DNA of 64,000 bases from Chloroflexota bacterium. GTDB taxonomy: Bacteria > Chloroflexota > Dehalococcoidia > SM23-28-2 > RBG-16-64-32. Positions 1 through 10,902 of the stretch are shown one piece after another. The notes beneath the pieces are model-generated. The model did no database searches. It was not told where the DNA came from and saw nothing but the letters and a program-made list of their open reading frames with translations. The stretch's first letter is position 1. Each line of letters starts with the position of its first letter. The DNA lies in the NCBI GenBank assembly GCA_029262695.1, contig JAJCYV010000027.1, positions 64,811-128,810 on the forward strand, in the 5' to 3' direction. The translations under genes and the position numbers were made by a program.

Positions 1-31
1 CGAGAGGCAGTCTGGGGCGGGCTGCCTCTCG
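1..31. terminator. Hairpin at the window edge, possible terminator
   Basis: A 10-bp perfect stem (1-10 with 22-31, core GAGAGGCAG/CTGCCTCTC) closes an 11-base loop. No T tract follows on the plus strand, so it may be the end of an upstream transcription unit cut by the window or simply a hairpin ahead of the cupredoxin gene. Confidence 0.4.
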
Positions 32-82
32 TGCTATGTGCTTGACAGGGCCGTCACGCCAGCGATGTCGTATGCTCTCGTA

Positions 83-724
83 GTGGCTGAGAGAATCCAA
101 ACGCGTAACGTTCTCGTTGTTGCCGTCAGCGTAGCGTTGGTGGTCGCCGGCAGCGCGTGGGTCGCCGCACAACCGGCGGGCGCGGCTACCGAGCAGATCG
201 AGGCCGGCAGCAACTACTTCTGCGCGGCCTCGTTTCAGAACGGCGTCTGCACGACGACGATAACGGCCGGCGACACCGTGACCTGGAACATGGTGCTGGG
301 CATCCATACGGTCACGGAGTGCGATTCGACGTATACTACCTGTCCGGTGGCCGGCGGCTTTGATTCCGGGATTCTGGAACCCGGTGAGACGTTCTCCGAG
401 ACGTTCGACGCGGCCGGCGTTTACCCTTATTACTGCGCCATACACCCGAGTGAGATGCGCGGGGTCATCTCCGTCGTGCCTGCGGCGACTGAGACACCGG
501 CGCCGACGCCTGCGGCGACTGAGACGCCGGCACCTGACGCGACCGACACGCCGGCGCCTGATGTGACTGGTGGCGCCTCGCCGACACTGAGCCCGGCGGC
601 CGTGCCACGGTCGGGCGGCGGGCCGCCTGCGGATGGACTGCCGCTCCAGGCGCTCGTGCTGGCGTTTGGTGGTGCGCTGGCGGTGGCCGGTGCGGGGTCT
701 CTTTACGCAGCCCGGCGTCGCTGA
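83..724 (+). CDS. Secreted cupredoxin (plastocyanin-like), C-terminally anchored
   Basis: Probable extracytoplasmic type-1 copper protein, possibly an electron carrier or copper-binding protein. From GTG 83 the product is 213 residues: a short positive n-region, a hydrophobic signal segment ending near AQPAGAA, one cupredoxin domain, a Pro/Thr/Ala-rich linker with repeated ETPAP-like units, and a C-terminal membrane helix followed by ARRR. Copper ligands are visible: a His in GIHTVTE and the Cys/His/Met cluster in YYCAIHPSEM. The frame is open back to GTG 38, and ATG 65 is another choice; 83 gives the cleanest signal peptide and lies 6 bases after a TATGCT (71-76), fitting leaderless starts elsewhere here. 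Family confidence is high; partner and exact start are unknown. Confidence 0.85.
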   Translation: MAERIQTRNVLVVAVSVALVVAGSAWVAAQPAGAATEQIEAGSNYFCAASFQNGVCTTTITAGDTVTWNMVLGIHTVTECDSTYTTCPVAGGFDSGILEPGETFSETFDAAGVYPYYCAIHPSEMRGVISVVPAATETPAPTPAATETPAPDATDTPAPDVTGGASPTLSPAAVPRSGGGPPADGLPLQALVLAFGGALAVAGAGSLYAARRR

Positions 725-725
725 G

Positions 726-1316
726 TCAGGCGCACTTCTCCCGCAGGAGGGCTGTGATCTCCCCGATCGTGGCGTCTCGCCAGGACCCCCAGACGGGCCC
801 CTGCTGGAACTCGTCGTAGCGCCGCCGCATCTCCTTGCGGTCCTTTTCGGCGTCCAACCCTTCGAATAGCTTGCCGATCTCGCCCATTTCAGCGTCGGCC
901 TTCTTCGGGCGCTCGCTCCAGTGGGTGATGTAATCGTGGTCCTTCGTGTAGAAGACGGCAGTTGGGATCGACTGGTGTTCGCCGTTCTTGAGGAACTCGC
1001 TCATGATGTCGAGGTTGTCGTCGCGGGAGAACGCGCGCAGGTCCCAGCCGGCCGCTTCCGCCATTCGCTGGAGGACGGGCAGGCCGCGGAAGACGTCCGG
1101 GCACCAGTCCTCGCCCAGGACGAGCACGCGGGCGGGGCCGCCGTCCTTCTGCGTCAGGGCCTTGAGGGCTGCGGCAGCTTCGTGCGGGACGGTGGTCTCG
1201 GCGTAGTTGAACTCGAACTTCGGGATGTTGCGCTGGATGTGCTTTATCCAGGCGTCATAAGTGAGTCCGCTGTCGAACCGTTCTCGGGTCACGACGCTCT
1301 CCTGGGCCTGTGTCAT
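726..1316 (-). CDS. Thioredoxin-like protein with WCPD motif
   Basis: A 196-residue cytoplasmic protein with a thioredoxin-fold segment around ARVLVLGEDWCPDVFRGLP. The usual WCxxC is reduced to WCPDV, so only one active-site Cys is present and classical dithiol exchange is unlikely; this is typical of thioredoxin_9-type proteins of unknown substrate. The start at 1316 was chosen over the longer frame because AAGGAGAA lies 5-12 bases upstream. It sits 11 bp downstream of mazG on the same strand and probably shares its transcript. A role in redox sensing is only a guess. Confidence 0.75.
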   Translation of the reverse strand: MTQAQESVVTRERFDSGLTYDAWIKHIQRNIPKFEFNYAETTVPHEAAAALKALTQKDGGPARVLVLGEDWCPDVFRGLPVLQRMAEAAGWDLRAFSRDDNLDIMSEFLKNGEHQSIPTAVFYTKDHDYITHWSERPKKADAEMGEIGKLFEGLDAEKDRKEMRRRYDEFQQGPVWGSWRDATIGEITALLREKCA

Positions 1317-1327
1317 GTCGTTCTCCT

Positions 1328-2119
1328 TCACACCTTCTGCTTCAGATTGCGCTTCTTCGCTTCTTCCCACATCGCCAGCTTTGTCTCGAGATCGGCCTCG
1401 CGCAGGTCGACGGACTTCTCGCTCGCCAAAACCTCGACGTCGCGGAAGAGCCTGCCGAAGCGGCGACTCGTCGCGCGCAGGGCTTCCTCGGCCTCGACGT
1501 CAAGGAACCGGGCGACGTTGGCGAATGCGAAGAGGACGTCACCGGCCTCGGCGCGGCGTCCCTCCGGCGTGGTCGCCGCGCGGAGCTCTGCCAGCTCCTC
1601 AGCAAGCGCCTGCCAGGCCTGTTCTTCCGATTCCCACTCGAATCCGGCTTTGCCGGCGCGGCGCTGCACGGTCTGGGCGTGGGCGAGTGCGGGCAGGGCT
1701 GAGGGAATGCCCGTCAGCGCGGAGGCGCCGTTCCGTTCCTTGCGTTTGAGGTCTTCCCACTGTTCGATCACCGCATCCGGGGTCTCGGCGACTGCCGTGG
1801 CGAAGACGTGCGGGTGGCGGCGGACGAGCTTCTCGGCGATCGATTCGATGACGTCGCCCAGGCGGAACTCGCGGGCCTCTTCGGCGATCTGCGTATGGAG
1901 GAGGATCTGCAGGAGGAGGTCGCCAAGCTCCTCTTTGAGCCCGCCGGCGTCGTCCTCGTCGATGGCATCGATCGCTTCGCTGGCCTCTTCCGCCATGTGG
2001 TGGCGGAGCGAGCGGTGGCTTTGCGCGCGGTCCCAGGGGCAGCCGTCGGGGCCGCGCAGGGTGGCGACGATCTTCCGCAGGCTAGCGAATGTGCGCATCT
2101 GGCGTTCTGTGGGTGTCAT
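1328..2119 (-). CDS. mazG: Nucleoside triphosphate pyrophosphohydrolase MazG
   Basis: Hydrolyses (d)NTPs to monophosphates and pyrophosphate, cleaning the nucleotide pool. It has 263 residues, the same length as the E. coli protein. The N-terminal half carries the alpha-helical NTP-PPase signature: GCPWDRAQ, then EEASEAIDAI and EELGDLLLQ with the Mg-binding acidic residues. A degenerate second repeat (EELAELRAA, EAGDVLFAF) follows in the C-terminal half, as expected for the two-domain family. ATG 2119 has AGGA seven bases upstream; ATG 2140 (MARKDHL) is possible. The divergent DUF1461 gene starts 85 bp away. Confidence 0.95.
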   Translation of the reverse strand: MTPTERQMRTFASLRKIVATLRGPDGCPWDRAQSHRSLRHHMAEEASEAIDAIDEDDAGGLKEELGDLLLQILLHTQIAEEAREFRLGDVIESIAEKLVRRHPHVFATAVAETPDAVIEQWEDLKRKERNGASALTGIPSALPALAHAQTVQRRAGKAGFEWESEEQAWQALAEELAELRAATTPEGRRAEAGDVLFAFANVARFLDVEAEEALRATSRRFGRLFRDVEVLASEKSVDLREADLETKLAMWEEAKKRNLKQKV

Positions 2120-2161
2120 CAGGTGATCCTTACGGGCCATGATAACGCGTCCCTGAAATCG

Positions 2162-2191
2162 TTGACAAAAGTTAGCGATAGTTCCTACGAT
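2162..2191 (+). promoter_or_regulatory. Sigma-70-type promoter for the DUF1461 gene
   Basis: TTGACA (2162-2167), an 18-base spacer, then TACGAT (2186-2191). The predicted transcription start is only a few bases before ATG 2204 and no Shine-Dalgarno is seen, suggesting a leaderless or nearly leaderless mRNA. Confidence 0.6.
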
Positions 2192-2203
2192 GGAGTCGCG
2201 CAA

Positions 2204-3001
2204 ATGTTCGAACGCAGAAGCGAGAGCGGTCTTGGGCTGACACAGATCTTCATCATTGGGGCGTTCATCGTCCTTGTGCCGGTCGCCCTGATCACGACGA
2301 CGATCCGCGTTGCCATCTCCGAGCAATCCGTCTACGACTACTCCGTAAAGCGCTATGATGCGCACCTGGTATCGGGGATCCCGGAGGAGGAGCTGTTGCG
2401 CGCCAACGGTGAGATCCACCAGTACCTGACGGGCGACTATGCTGGGCCCTTGTCGATCGCGGTGCGGCACAAGGACGGCACGACAGGGCAGCTGTTCAAC
2501 GCTCGGGAGACGGCGCACATGGCTGACGTGCGCGACCTGGTACGCGTGATGTTCGCCGTCCAGATCGGGGCGATCGCCGCCCTGCTGGTGCTCGCCGTGG
2601 TGATGCTGGTGATGTGGCCGCCGCGCGCGCTGGCCGCCGCGGCGATGTATGGCTCGGTCTTAACCGGCGGCGTTATCGTCATGGGCGGCGCGTTGGTCGG
2701 GACGGGGTTCGACGCGGCGTGGTCGCAGTTCCACGTGATCGCCTTCACGAACGACTTCTGGAATTTGAACCCGCGCACAGACCACCTGATCCAGATGTTC
2801 CCCGAGGCGTTCTGGCAGCGTGCCACCGTCGCTGTCGGCGGCGCGATTGTCCTCGAGGCTGCTCTCATCGCCGCAGCCGCCGGGTTGTACCTCTATCTGA
2901 CGCGCGCACAACCCGAGAGCGACCTGCCAGTCAGGCCGGAGCCGTCGCTGCCCGGGCCGGCGGGCCACGCCCGCGTCTCGCCGTCGGACACTCCGCACTA
3001 G
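2204..3001 (+). CDS. DUF1461 / TIGR01906-type integral membrane protein
   Basis: A 265-residue membrane protein with about four hydrophobic helices: one near the N-terminus (IFIIGAFIVLVPVALI), two in the middle and one before the C-terminal tail. The extracytoplasmic segment contains the family signature FHVIAF-N-W-LNPRTDHLIQMFPE-FW, the hallmark of DUF1461 proteins. Function in the family is not established. The start is the first ATG after a good promoter; the open frame extends further upstream into the mazG overlap, which was disregarded. The C-terminus is Pro-rich and probably disordered. Expressed alone, convergent with the FmdB gene. Confidence 0.8.
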   Translation: MFERRSESGLGLTQIFIIGAFIVLVPVALITTTIRVAISEQSVYDYSVKRYDAHLVSGIPEEELLRANGEIHQYLTGDYAGPLSIAVRHKDGTTGQLFNARETAHMADVRDLVRVMFAVQIGAIAALLVLAVVMLVMWPPRALAAAAMYGSVLTGGVIVMGGALVGTGFDAAWSQFHVIAFTNDFWNLNPRTDHLIQMFPEAFWQRATVAVGGAIVLEAALIAAAAGLYLYLTRAQPESDLPVRPEPSLPGPAGHARVSPSDTPH

Positions 3002-3229
3002 CTAGTTGACGCTGCAGGCGCAGTTGGTGCAGCCGCCGCCACAGCCGCCGCCGGCGGCCAGCTCGGGATCTGCGTACTCATCGCGGGTCATCGTTGCGAA
3101 GGTGGAGAGGACGCGGCGGACGGAGACGTGGCCGCGCGGGCAGTCTGCCTGGTCGTCCATCCGGCTCGCCGGCCGGAGGGCCTCGAAGCGGGTCTCGCAG
3201 TCGTTGCAGACGTACTCGTAAAGCGGCAT
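3002..3229 (-). CDS. FmdB-type zinc ribbon protein
   Basis: A 75-residue protein starting MPLYEYVCNDCETRFE, the standard opening of FmdB/CxxC-CxxC-SSSS small regulators. The first knuckle CNDC is intact; the second reads CPRGH, so the second Cys may be replaced by His. The tail is Gly/Cys-rich (GGGCGGGCTNCAC). FmdB proteins are putative transcription regulators of unclear target. It is divergent from the adjacent GNAT gene. Confidence 0.8.
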   Translation of the reverse strand: MPLYEYVCNDCETRFEALRPASRMDDQADCPRGHVSVRRVLSTFATMTRDEYADPELAAGGGCGGGCTNCACSVN

Positions 3230-3317
3230 ATCAGTTACCTGCGTTTGATGCTACGCCCGGCGATTTCGGCGCGTCAACCGGTGCGTGACGCGGCGCGCCA
3301 TCGTACAATCTGCATCC

Positions 3318-3743
3318 GTGAGCGACGTAACGATCCGCGAGGCACTGCCGGATGATTTCGACGCCATCATCGCAATGTGGCACTCGATCGACCGGCACAC
3401 GGAGCTGCCGGACGAGCCTGCGTACTTGCAGCAGTTCCACGACTTCTCGCCAGGCCTCTTCCTGGTGGCGGAGGTCGATGGGCGGATCGTCGGCAGCGTG
3501 ATCGGTGGCTGGGACGGCTGGCGCGGTCACATCGCGCGGCTGGCCGCCGACCCGGCGCTGCGCCGCAAGGGTGTCGCACGAAGGCTCGTCAGCGATATCG
3601 AGTCTCGGCTGCGCGCAAGAGGCGCCCGCCGCATCTACGCGCTGGTCGACCGGCGCAGCCCGCCGGCGATCCCGTTCTGGGAGGCGGCCGGCTACGTTGC
3701 GAACGACGAGATCGAGCAGTTTTCGCGTAACCTGGACGACTGA
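3318..3743 (+). CDS. GNAT N-acetyltransferase
   Basis: A 141-residue single-domain acetyltransferase. The acetyl-CoA binding loop is seen in ADPALRRKGVARRLV and the fold end in IPFWEAAGYV. It resembles small YpeA/RimI-like enzymes but the substrate cannot be read. GTG 3318 is preferred because TACAAT (3304-3309) lies just upstream and the frame begins cleanly at DVTIREAL; an earlier GTG at 3285 is possible. The stop overlaps the next gene by one base (TGATG), so the two are translationally coupled. Confidence 0.8.
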   Translation: MSDVTIREALPDDFDAIIAMWHSIDRHTELPDEPAYLQQFHDFSPGLFLVAEVDGRIVGSVIGGWDGWRGHIARLAADPALRRKGVARRLVSDIESRLRARGARRIYALVDRRSPPAIPFWEAAGYVANDEIEQFSRNLDD

Positions 3744-4261
3744 TGAGTGAGCCTGCGCCGCCCGGTACCGCGAGGGCGGCGGGAGCGGCGCCCATTCGGC
3801 GTCCTCCCGGCATCTTCCTTCGAATCCTCCTGCGGGCGCCGATCCTGCCGTACCGCATCGGCCTGGGATGGCTCCTGGGGCAGCGATTCCTGATGCTCAC
3901 TCATACCGGGCGCAGGACAGGCGCCAGACGGCGTGCCGTCGTCGAGGTCATCCACCGCGAGCCGGGCGCCGGCGTCTACTACGTTGCCTCCGGCTGGGGT
4001 GAGACGTCACAGTGGTTCCGCAACGTCCTCGCCAACCCCCGGGTGGGCATCACCGTGGGGCGCCAGTCGTTTGCTGCGCGGGCCGAGCGACTCTCCGCTG
4101 AAGATGCCGAGCACGTCCTCCGCGAATACAGGCAGCGTCATCGCACGGCCGCTCGCGCGCTGGGCCGCATCTTCGGCTCGCAGGATCCACACGAACTGGC
4201 TCAGACCGTCCCGGTCCTCGCCTTTCGTAGGGTGAAGGCGCGTCTTGACGAGGCCGGGTAG
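3743..4261 (+). CDS. Deazaflavin (F420)-dependent nitroreductase family protein
   Basis: A 172-residue member of the split-beta-barrel DDN family. Diagnostic stretches are LMLTHTGRRTGARR and VASGWGETSQWFRNVLANP, the region that in mycobacterial Ddn holds the F420 phosphate. Members use reduced F420 for quinone or nitro reduction or have unknown roles. F420 use is plausible because cofD and cofC are present near 32 kb. The N-terminus has a hydrophobic stretch (GIFLRILLRAPILPYRIG) that could associate with the membrane. Overlaps the GNAT gene stop by one base. Confidence 0.8.
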   Translation: MSEPAPPGTARAAGAAPIRRPPGIFLRILLRAPILPYRIGLGWLLGQRFLMLTHTGRRTGARRRAVVEVIHREPGAGVYYVASGWGETSQWFRNVLANPRVGITVGRQSFAARAERLSAEDAEHVLREYRQRHRTAARALGRIFGSQDPHELAQTVPVLAFRRVKARLDEAG

Positions 4262-4269
4262 CAACGAGA

Positions 4270-4301
4270 GGGCCGGTGGCGTGGCCGCCGCTCACCGGCT
4301 C
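4270..4301. terminator. Hairpin between convergent genes
   Basis: CCGGTG (4273-4278) pairs with CACCGG (4293-4298), extended by flanking G-C and G-T pairs, between the deazaflavin-family gene and rpoD ends. No clear T tract on either strand, so a bidirectional terminator is only probable. Confidence 0.4.
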
Positions 4302-4309
4302 CTGGCTAC

Positions 4310-5855
<1,546 letters not shown>

Positions 5856-5866
<11 letters not shown>

Positions 5867-7703
5867 TTACACTCGTTTCGACGGGTTCTACGCCGTCGTC
5901 GCTCCTCCCGTGTCGATGAATCTCTTTGCCGATCTCCGTATCTCGCTCGATCACGTGCTGTTCCGACGTGTCGAGCAGGCCAGAGACGCCGATTTGGTCC
6001 TGGAGATCAGCGATCTGGGACGCCATGGCCTGCTTTTCGGCACGAAGCCGCCGTTCTTTCAGCTTCTGCTGGCAATCGGCGAAGGCTTCTGCTGCCTCTT
6101 TGGCGTCCGAAATCGGTAGCCTCCGTAATATAAGACGCTCGAAGTAGCCCTTTAGTTCTGGGGGAAGCGCATCTTTCACCGCATTGACTTCGGTGTGTTG
6201 CTTCCACAGAACCAGTATTTGGCGCGTCTGGGCGTCCCAGAATAACGTCTCCGGCATGTTTAGTCCATCCCCGCGAAGCGAGTTGTGCTGAAGAAGCAGA
6301 GACAGCGTGAATTCTTCACGCGGATCGCCCTTCGCCGCCAGTTGGGGCGCTCCGGCAGACTTTGCCGCCCGCTGAGGCCGCGTCAGCAGCGCTGAGAGCT
6401 CTTCCTCGCCCGTCTGAGACAGGCGGGACAGCCGCTGCAGGTAGTGGGCGCGCACTACCGGGTCCGTAACCGCGCCGAGCAGTGGCAGGAAGTCGCGAAC
6501 CAGTTCGGACCGGCCGCGCGGGTTGTCCAGGTCGACGGCTGAGGACGCTGCATCGAGGCGGTAGTCCAGCACCGGTCTGGCATCGGCGATCAGCGCGCGC
6601 CAGGAGTCGGCGTCGGCGCGGATCACGTCGTCCGGGTCCTTGCCTTCGGGCAGCACCGCGACTCGCAGCTCGACGGAGGCCGCTTCCTGGTAGGTGACGA
6701 GGCCGCGCCAGTTGACGACCGCTACCGGCCGATCATCTTCGCCGCCCGCCTCTATCACGACGTCATGGCCGCGTATCATCGCCTGTGTGCCCGCCTGGTC
6801 CGAGTCGAGGGCGAGCACGACGTCGGTCGTGTAGCGCTTGAGGATGCGGACCTGGCGGTCGGTAAGAGCGGTGCCCATCTGGGCGATGACGTTGCGGAAG
6901 CCGTGCTGGTGCGCGGCGATGACGTCCATGTAGCCTTCGACGACAACAGCGCGAGACTCGGCGCGGATGGCTTCCTGTGCGCGGTCCAGCGCGTACAGGG
7001 TGCCGCCCTTGTCAAAGAGCGGCGTCTGCGCCGTATTGAGGTACTTCGGCTGCGAGTCGTCCATCGCCCTCGCGCCGAAGCCGGCAACGCGGCCCTTGAT
7101 ATCCCATATCGGGAACACCAGACGCCCGCGGAAACGGTCGTGCGCGCCACGCTCGCCTTCCACGAGCAGTCCGGCGCCCAGCAGCTCGCGCTCGCTGAAG
7201 CCCAGCGTCGTCAGGTGTTCTCCCGCCGCGTGCCAATCGTCGAGCGAAAAGCCGAGCTTGAACGCCTCTATCGTCTCGCTGTCGAGGCCGCGTCGCTGGA
7301 GGTAGTCGCGCGCTTCACGGCCGGCGTCCCCGGCGAGCAGTTGGTGGTACCAGCCGGCCGCGGCTTCGTTCGCTGCGTATAGCCGCTGGCGCGCCTTGTC
7401 CTGCTCCGGCGATGAACGCCGCTCTCTGAGCTGAACGCCGGCCTTTTCGGCGAGCATGCGCAGAGCCTCCGGGAACTCCATGCCTTCGCGCTTCATGACG
7501 AACGAGATGACATCGCCGCCGGTGCTGCAGGCGCCGAAGCAGTGCCAGCTCTGCCGTTCCGGCGAGACGACGAACGACGGCGTCTTCTCTGCGTGGAACG
7601 GGCAGGGCGCCTTGAGCGTGCGTCCGGCCTTCTGCAGCTGGACGTACTGACCGATGATCTCGGCGATGTCCAGGCGCGACTTGATTTCTTCGACTTCGTT
7701 CAC
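5856..7703 (-). CDS. dnaG: DNA primase DnaG
   Basis: Makes RNA primers at the replication fork; 615 residues. The N-terminal CHC2 zinc finger has C34, H37, C55 and C59; the last pair is spaced by three residues (CFGAC) rather than the usual two. The Toprim core is clear in [16 protein letters not shown] and LALDSDQAG. The C-terminal helicase-binding region is weakly conserved and ends in a charged helical stretch. The start at 7703 gives the canonical zinc-finger offset. Lies directly upstream of and overlaps rpoD. Confidence 0.96.
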
Positions 7704-7824
7704 TTCAGGGCGATCGCTTTCTTTGGCGTGGGGCGGATGCAGATGTAGACGGTCATAGCGGGGCGCTTGCCGCCCTCACCAGCTTGTAGAACAGTTCACA
7801 ATCCGAAATGTTTCGCTCCATTCG

Positions 7825-8913
7825 CTACCTGGGCCGTTCGTCCGTAACGCCGCTTGCCAGCAGGCCGGCCGCCGTTGGCGCGCCGAGCCGCGCCGCGGTG
7901 GCAAGCGCGTATCTATCGGTCATGCCGGCGACGTAGTCGGCGGCGCGCTGCCAGGGAGGGTCGTCGAGGATTACGAAGTCGCTCTCGATCTCCTCCGGGT
8001 GTTGCGAGTAGTGCTCGTAGAGGACGCGCACGACGTTCTTCGCCTGTTCGGTTTCCTCCTGCCGGTCTTCGAGCAGGTAGACACGTTGGAACATGAACTC
8101 GCGCAGGACGTTGGCAGCCGCGGCGACGTCGTCACTCATGCGGATCGCGACCTCGGCGTCAGCATCGGGCTCTTCGCCGGCCGCCGCCCAGGACGCCTCG
8201 ACAATGTCGCAGACGAGTGTGTTGATGCGCTGGGAGTGGCGGTCCCCGAGGATGTCGTGGACTTCGCGCGGCAGTTCGTTCTCTCCAATGAGGCCGGCGC
8301 GGACGGCGTCGTCGATGTCGTGGTTGATGTAGGCGACGGCATCGGAGACTTTAACGACCTGCCCTTCGAGCGTGGAAGGGACCCCCCAGGCCTCGGCGAA
8401 GATGCCTTCGCGCACCTTGGAGCTGTTGACGATGCCATCGAGGACTTCCAGCGTGAGGTTCAGGCGCTCCAGCTTGTCGACTACGCGCAGGCTCTGTTCG
8501 GCGTGGCGGAATCCTTCGGGCGCCAGATCCGCGAGCGCCTGTTCACCGGCGTGTCCGAACGGTGGGTGGCCGATGTCGTGGGCGAGGGCGATCGCTTCGG
8601 CAAGGTCTTCGTTGAGGTTGAGGGCGCGGGTGATGGTGCGGGCGATCTGGGCGACTTCCAGCGTGTGCGTGAGACGCGTGACGAAGTGGTCGCCGACCGG
8701 TGCGATGAAGACCTGCGTCTTGTGCTTCAGCCGCCGAAACGCCTTGCTGTGGATTATGCGGTCCCGGTCGCGCTGAAACTCGGTGCGCACGGGTGACGGC
8801 TCCTCGGCGACGGCGCGCCCGCGGCCGGCCGCGCTCCTGGCGGCGTGCGGCGATAGCGAAGCCTCACGGTTTTCGAGGTGACGCCGGACGGTGGCGAAGT
8901 TGAACTGTGGCAA
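7825..8913 (-). CDS. dgt: Deoxyguanosinetriphosphate triphosphohydrolase-like HD hydrolase
   Basis: A 362-residue HD-domain enzyme that splits dNTPs to nucleoside and triphosphate. The metal site is visible: His in RLTHTLEVAQIART, HD in ALAHDIGHPPFGH, and a later Asp in SDAVAYINHDIDD. The N-terminal SKAFRRLKHKTQVF motif is typical of the type-1 dGTPase-like subfamily. A TACAAT on the minus strand near 8931-8937 could be its -10 element. It precedes dnaG by 121 bp on the same strand, as in many Chloroflexota and Firmicutes genomes. Confidence 0.93.
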   Translation of the reverse strand: MPQFNFATVRRHLENREASLSPHAARSAAGRGRAVAEEPSPVRTEFQRDRDRIIHSKAFRRLKHKTQVFIAPVGDHFVTRLTHTLEVAQIARTITRALNLNEDLAEAIALAHDIGHPPFGHAGEQALADLAPEGFRHAEQSLRVVDKLERLNLTLEVLDGIVNSSKVREGIFAEAWGVPSTLEGQVVKVSDAVAYINHDIDDAVRAGLIGENELPREVHDILGDRHSQRINTLVCDIVEASWAAAGEEPDADAEVAIRMSDDVAAAANVLREFMFQRVYLLEDRQEETEQAKNVVRVLYEHYSQHPEEIESDFVILDDPPWQRAADYVAGMTDRYALATAARLGAPTAAGLLASGVTDERPR

Positions 8914-8994
8914 GGGATACCCTCGGCGGATTGTACAACCAGGCGCACACGAACTCAGAGGCCGAACTGGCGCGAAATGTGGACAGCCCCGGCG

Positions 8995-10836
8995 CTATTC
9001 GACGGTGACGGTCTTCGCCAGGTTCCGGGGCTGGTCGACGTCGCAACCGCGGCGCAGCGCGACGTGGTACGAGAACGCCTGTAGCGGGATCGACGCCAGG
9101 ATGGGCGCCAGCAGCGGCGAAGTTTCTGGCACGTAGATCACGTGGTCGGCCTTCTCTTCGAGTTCGTGGTCGCCCTCGGTGGCGAGGGCGATGACGACGC
9201 CCTCGCGCGCCTTGACCTGTTCGATGTTGCTCATCATCTTGTCGCGGAGATCGTTGCGGAGGCAGATAGCGATGACTGGCATCTCGCGGTCGATGAGGGC
9301 GATCGGGCCGTGCTTCATTTCGCCGGCTGGATAGCCTTCGGCATGGATGTAGCTGACCTCTTTGAGCTTGAGCGCGCCTTCCATCGCCACCGGGTACTGG
9401 ATGCCGCGTCCCAGGAAGAGGAAGTTCTCGCGCCGGTAGAACTCGTTCGCGAGCCCCTCGAAGACGGAGTCCTGCGTCAGCATCTCGCCGACAAGCTTTG
9501 GCAGCCGCGCCAGCGGCTCGAGGAGGCCTCCCATACGCTCGCGGTCGACGATGCCCAGTTCCTGGGCGGAGTAGCAGGCGAGAAGGTAGAGGGCTGCGAT
9601 TCCCGAGACGTATGTTTTGGTGCTGGCGACGCCTATCTCTGGGCCGCAACGCGTGTAGACGACGGCGTCGGCGACGCGGCTGGCCTGGCTGCCCGGTACG
9701 TTACAGATCGTGACCTGGGGACAGCCGCGCTTCTTCGCCTCGTTCATCGCTGCCAGCGTGTCCACGGTCTCGCCTGACTGGCTGACGGAGACGACGAGCG
9801 TCTCCGGGCCGATGGGCGTTCCGCGGTAGCGCATCTCCGAAGCGTTGTCGAACTCGGCGGGAAGGCCCGCGATCTGCTCGAAGTAGTGGCGGCCGATCAT
9901 TGCGGCGTGCAGGCTCGTGCCCATACCGACGAGCAGCGCGCGCCGGACCTGCGGTAAGAGTTCGCGGAAGCGCGCCATGTCGTCCAGTTCGACGCGCGAC
10001 TCGCCGAAGAGGGCGCGCCCTCGCAGGGTGTCGAGCACGACCTCGGCCTGCTCGGCGATCTCCTTTTGCATGAAGTGCTTGAAGTTGCCCTTGGCGGCCG
10101 AGACCGGATCGAGGCCTACCTCCTGCGGCGCTCGTTCGACGGGCACGCCGTGGTTGCGGTAGGCGACGTCGCCGGCGCTGAGGAGCACGGTGTCTCCGTC
10201 CTCGAGGAAGACGAGGCGCTGCGTGTGAGGGAGGAGAGCGGGCAGGTCGCTGGCGATGAACATCTCGTTGTCGCCGTAGCCGATGGTCACGCCGCCGGCG
10301 CTGCCGCTGCGTCCGGCCACGATTATGCCCGGTTCGGAAGCGCTCATCGCCAGGATAGCGTGCGCGCCGGCGAGTTCTTCGATCGCCTGAGACAGCGCGT
10401 CGTGGAGGCTGGTTCCGTCCTTCAGGTGTTCCTCCAGCAGGTGGGGGATGACCTCGGTGTCGGTTTCGGATTCGAACTCATGGCCGGCCGACTCGAGGCG
10501 CGCACGGAGGTCGCGGTGGTTTTCGACGATGCCGTTGTGAATGACGACGAGGCCGCCCGTGCAGTCGGTGTGAGGGTGAGCGTTGGCGTCGCTCGGCCGG
10601 CCGTGAGTGGCCCAGCGCGTATGGCCGATGCCCTGGCGCCCGTGCGGCCAGTTCTCCTCCAGTATCGCGGCCAGCGAGTCGAGCTTGCCCTCGCGCTTGC
10701 GGACGGCGAGGCCGCCGGAGTTCTCGAGGACGGCGATGCCTACGCTGTCGTAGCCTCGGTACTGAAGACGGCGAAGGCCGTCGATGAGGATGGGCGCGGC
10801 GTCCTGTTCGCCGACGTAGCCGATGATTCCGCACAT
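8995..10836 (-). CDS. glmS: Glutamine-fructose-6-phosphate aminotransferase (isomerizing)
   Basis: Makes glucosamine-6-phosphate, the first step to UDP-GlcNAc. 613 residues: the N-terminal glutaminase starts with Cys2 (MCGIIGYVG), with GHTRWATHG downstream; two SIS domains follow, including GTSLHAAMIGR and SVSQSGETVDT. The C-terminus ends in the signature DQPRNLAKTVTVE. GGGAG lies before the ATG. No glmS ribozyme was recognised in the short upstream region. Confidence 0.97.
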   Translation of the reverse strand: MCGIIGYVGEQDAAPILIDGLRRLQYRGYDSVGIAVLENSGGLAVRKREGKLDSLAAILEENWPHGRQGIGHTRWATHGRPSDANAHPHTDCTGGLVVIHNGIVENHRDLRARLESAGHEFESETDTEVIPHLLEEHLKDGTSLHDALSQAIEELAGAHAILAMSASEPGIIVAGRSGSAGGVTIGYGDNEMFIASDLPALLPHTQRLVFLEDGDTVLLSAGDVAYRNHGVPVERAPQEVGLDPVSAAKGNFKHFMQKEIAEQAEVVLDTLRGRALFGESRVELDDMARFRELLPQVRRALLVGMGTSLHAAMIGRHYFEQIAGLPAEFDNASEMRYRGTPIGPETLVVSVSQSGETVDTLAAMNEAKKRGCPQVTICNVPGSQASRVADAVVYTRCGPEIGVASTKTYVSGIAALYLLACYSAQELGIVDRERMGGLLEPLARLPKLVGEMLTQDSVFEGLANEFYRRENFLFLGRGIQYPVAMEGALKLKEVSYIHAEGYPAGEMKHGPIALIDREMPVIAICLRNDLRDKMMSNIEQVKAREGVVIALATEGDHELEEKADHVIYVPETSPLLAPILASIPLQAFSYHVALRRGCDVDQPRNLAKTVTVE

Positions 10837-10902
10837 GGGGTGCTCCCTGCTGTACCGGTTTACTGGAAGGTTAAACGGAAGAGTGGGCGGGAAGGTTGCG
10901 GG

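Noticed and set aside
10837-10902. glmS ribozyme in the short glmS leader
   Set aside because: About 66 bases only and no ribozyme core sequence.
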